From Sphingobacteriia bacterium (GTDB lineage: Bacteria; Bacteroidota; Bacteroidia; Chitinophagales; Chitinophagaceae), in the NCBI GenBank assembly GCA_004293505.1, contig RDYY01000049.1:1-6771 (forward strand): a stretch of 6,771 nucleotides of DNA, read 5' to 3'. The position numbers and the translations under genes are program-made. The notes under the pieces are model-generated. The model saw nothing but the letters and a program-made list of their open reading frames with translations, ran no database searches and was not told the origin of the DNA. Numbering within the stretch: the first letter of the stretch is position 1; every line of letters begins with the position of its first letter. Shown here in pieces: positions 6,589-6,771 of the stretch.

Positions 6589-6771
6589 TTCGGGAATGTC
6601 CTTGGCAAGACTGCTTGCCCAATTTGATCGCTCTATTTTGTATAAGAAATTCAGGTTGTTGTTTTCGCCATAATAGGCGATTTCTTTTTCTGCAAATTTT
6701 ACGGCGCCCAATTTAAGCATGGCCATTTGTGACCTTATGTTATTGGCACCTACACTGAACAAGACGGTGGG
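6574..6771 (-). CDS. GNAT-family N-acetyltransferase (partial, C-terminal part only)
   Basis: The last 65 residues of a leftward gene are present; its start lies beyond the right edge. They read PTVLFSVGANNIRSQMAMLKLGAVKF and on through KEIAYYGENNN and LNFLYKI. The V-x-x-x-N-x-x-S-x-x-A-M-x-K-L-G-A pattern is the C-terminal signature of RimJ/RimL-type GNAT enzymes, which transfer an acetyl group from acetyl-CoA to an amine. The Asn and the helix with AMLKLGA form part of the acetyl-CoA side of the fold. The acceptor-binding part is not in the window, so the substrate cannot be inferred. The frame is open to the edge, so any start codon within the window would be artificial. The gene converges on hppD with 84 bp between their stops. 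Confidence 0.78.
   Translation of the reverse strand, partial: PTVLFSVGANNIRSQMAMLKLGAVKFAEKEIAYYGENNNLNFLYKIERSNWASSLAKDIPERSKH

Noticed and set aside
1..6771. Mobile element, CRISPR array, tRNA/rRNA, toxin-antitoxin or defence cassette
   Set aside because: No transposase or integrase motifs, no regularly spaced repeats, no tRNA cloverleaf and no unassigned gene-sized coding space were seen; the window is filled by recognisable conserved genes.

Overview
The window looks like ordinary chromosomal DNA from a member of the Bacteroidota, probably the Chitinophagaceae or a related family. Four things point there: a DUF3078 outer-membrane protein; the gene order miaB, sigma-54-type regulator, lptE; gene starts without convincing Shine-Dalgarno sequences; and promoter candidates of the Bacteroidota form TTG-N(17-23)-TAnnTTTG. 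The placement comes from protein content and these signals, with no database search.

Left part (1-3103). A leftward unit reads miaB (tRNA 2-methylthio modification), then a sigma-54 activator with no N-terminal sensor domain, then lptE (LPS-transport lipoprotein, cut by the left edge). The genes are 9 bp apart and then overlap by 17 bp, so they are probably co-transcribed and the last two translationally coupled. A 117-bp divergent region (2987-3103) separates miaB from a rightward DUF3078 gene and holds a promoter candidate facing each way.

Middle (3104-5185). The DUF3078 gene converges on a leftward purK (purine synthesis). The purK reading frame is broken near 4156-4162. The conserved C-terminal tail, starting RKMGHV, continues in the next frame and ends with a stop that overlaps the DUF3078 stop. 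Restoring one base gives a normal 376-residue protein. A sequencing or assembly error, or a recent mutation, is likely.

Right part (5186-6771). A 179-bp intergenic region holds a purK promoter candidate. It is followed by a rightward, complete 4-hydroxyphenylpyruvate dioxygenase gene (tyrosine catabolism). Its end faces a leftward GNAT-type acetyltransferase gene cut by the right edge. The 84 bp between them hold a bulged hairpin with a T-run, and a perfect inverted repeat covers the GNAT stop codon.

The genes are mainly housekeeping functions: tRNA modification, envelope biogenesis, purine synthesis and tyrosine degradation. I found no mobile element, CRISPR array, RNA gene, toxin-antitoxin or defence cassette, and no convincing undescribed system. 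The observations most worth checking are the purK frameshift and the sensor-less sigma-54 activator embedded between miaB and lptE.
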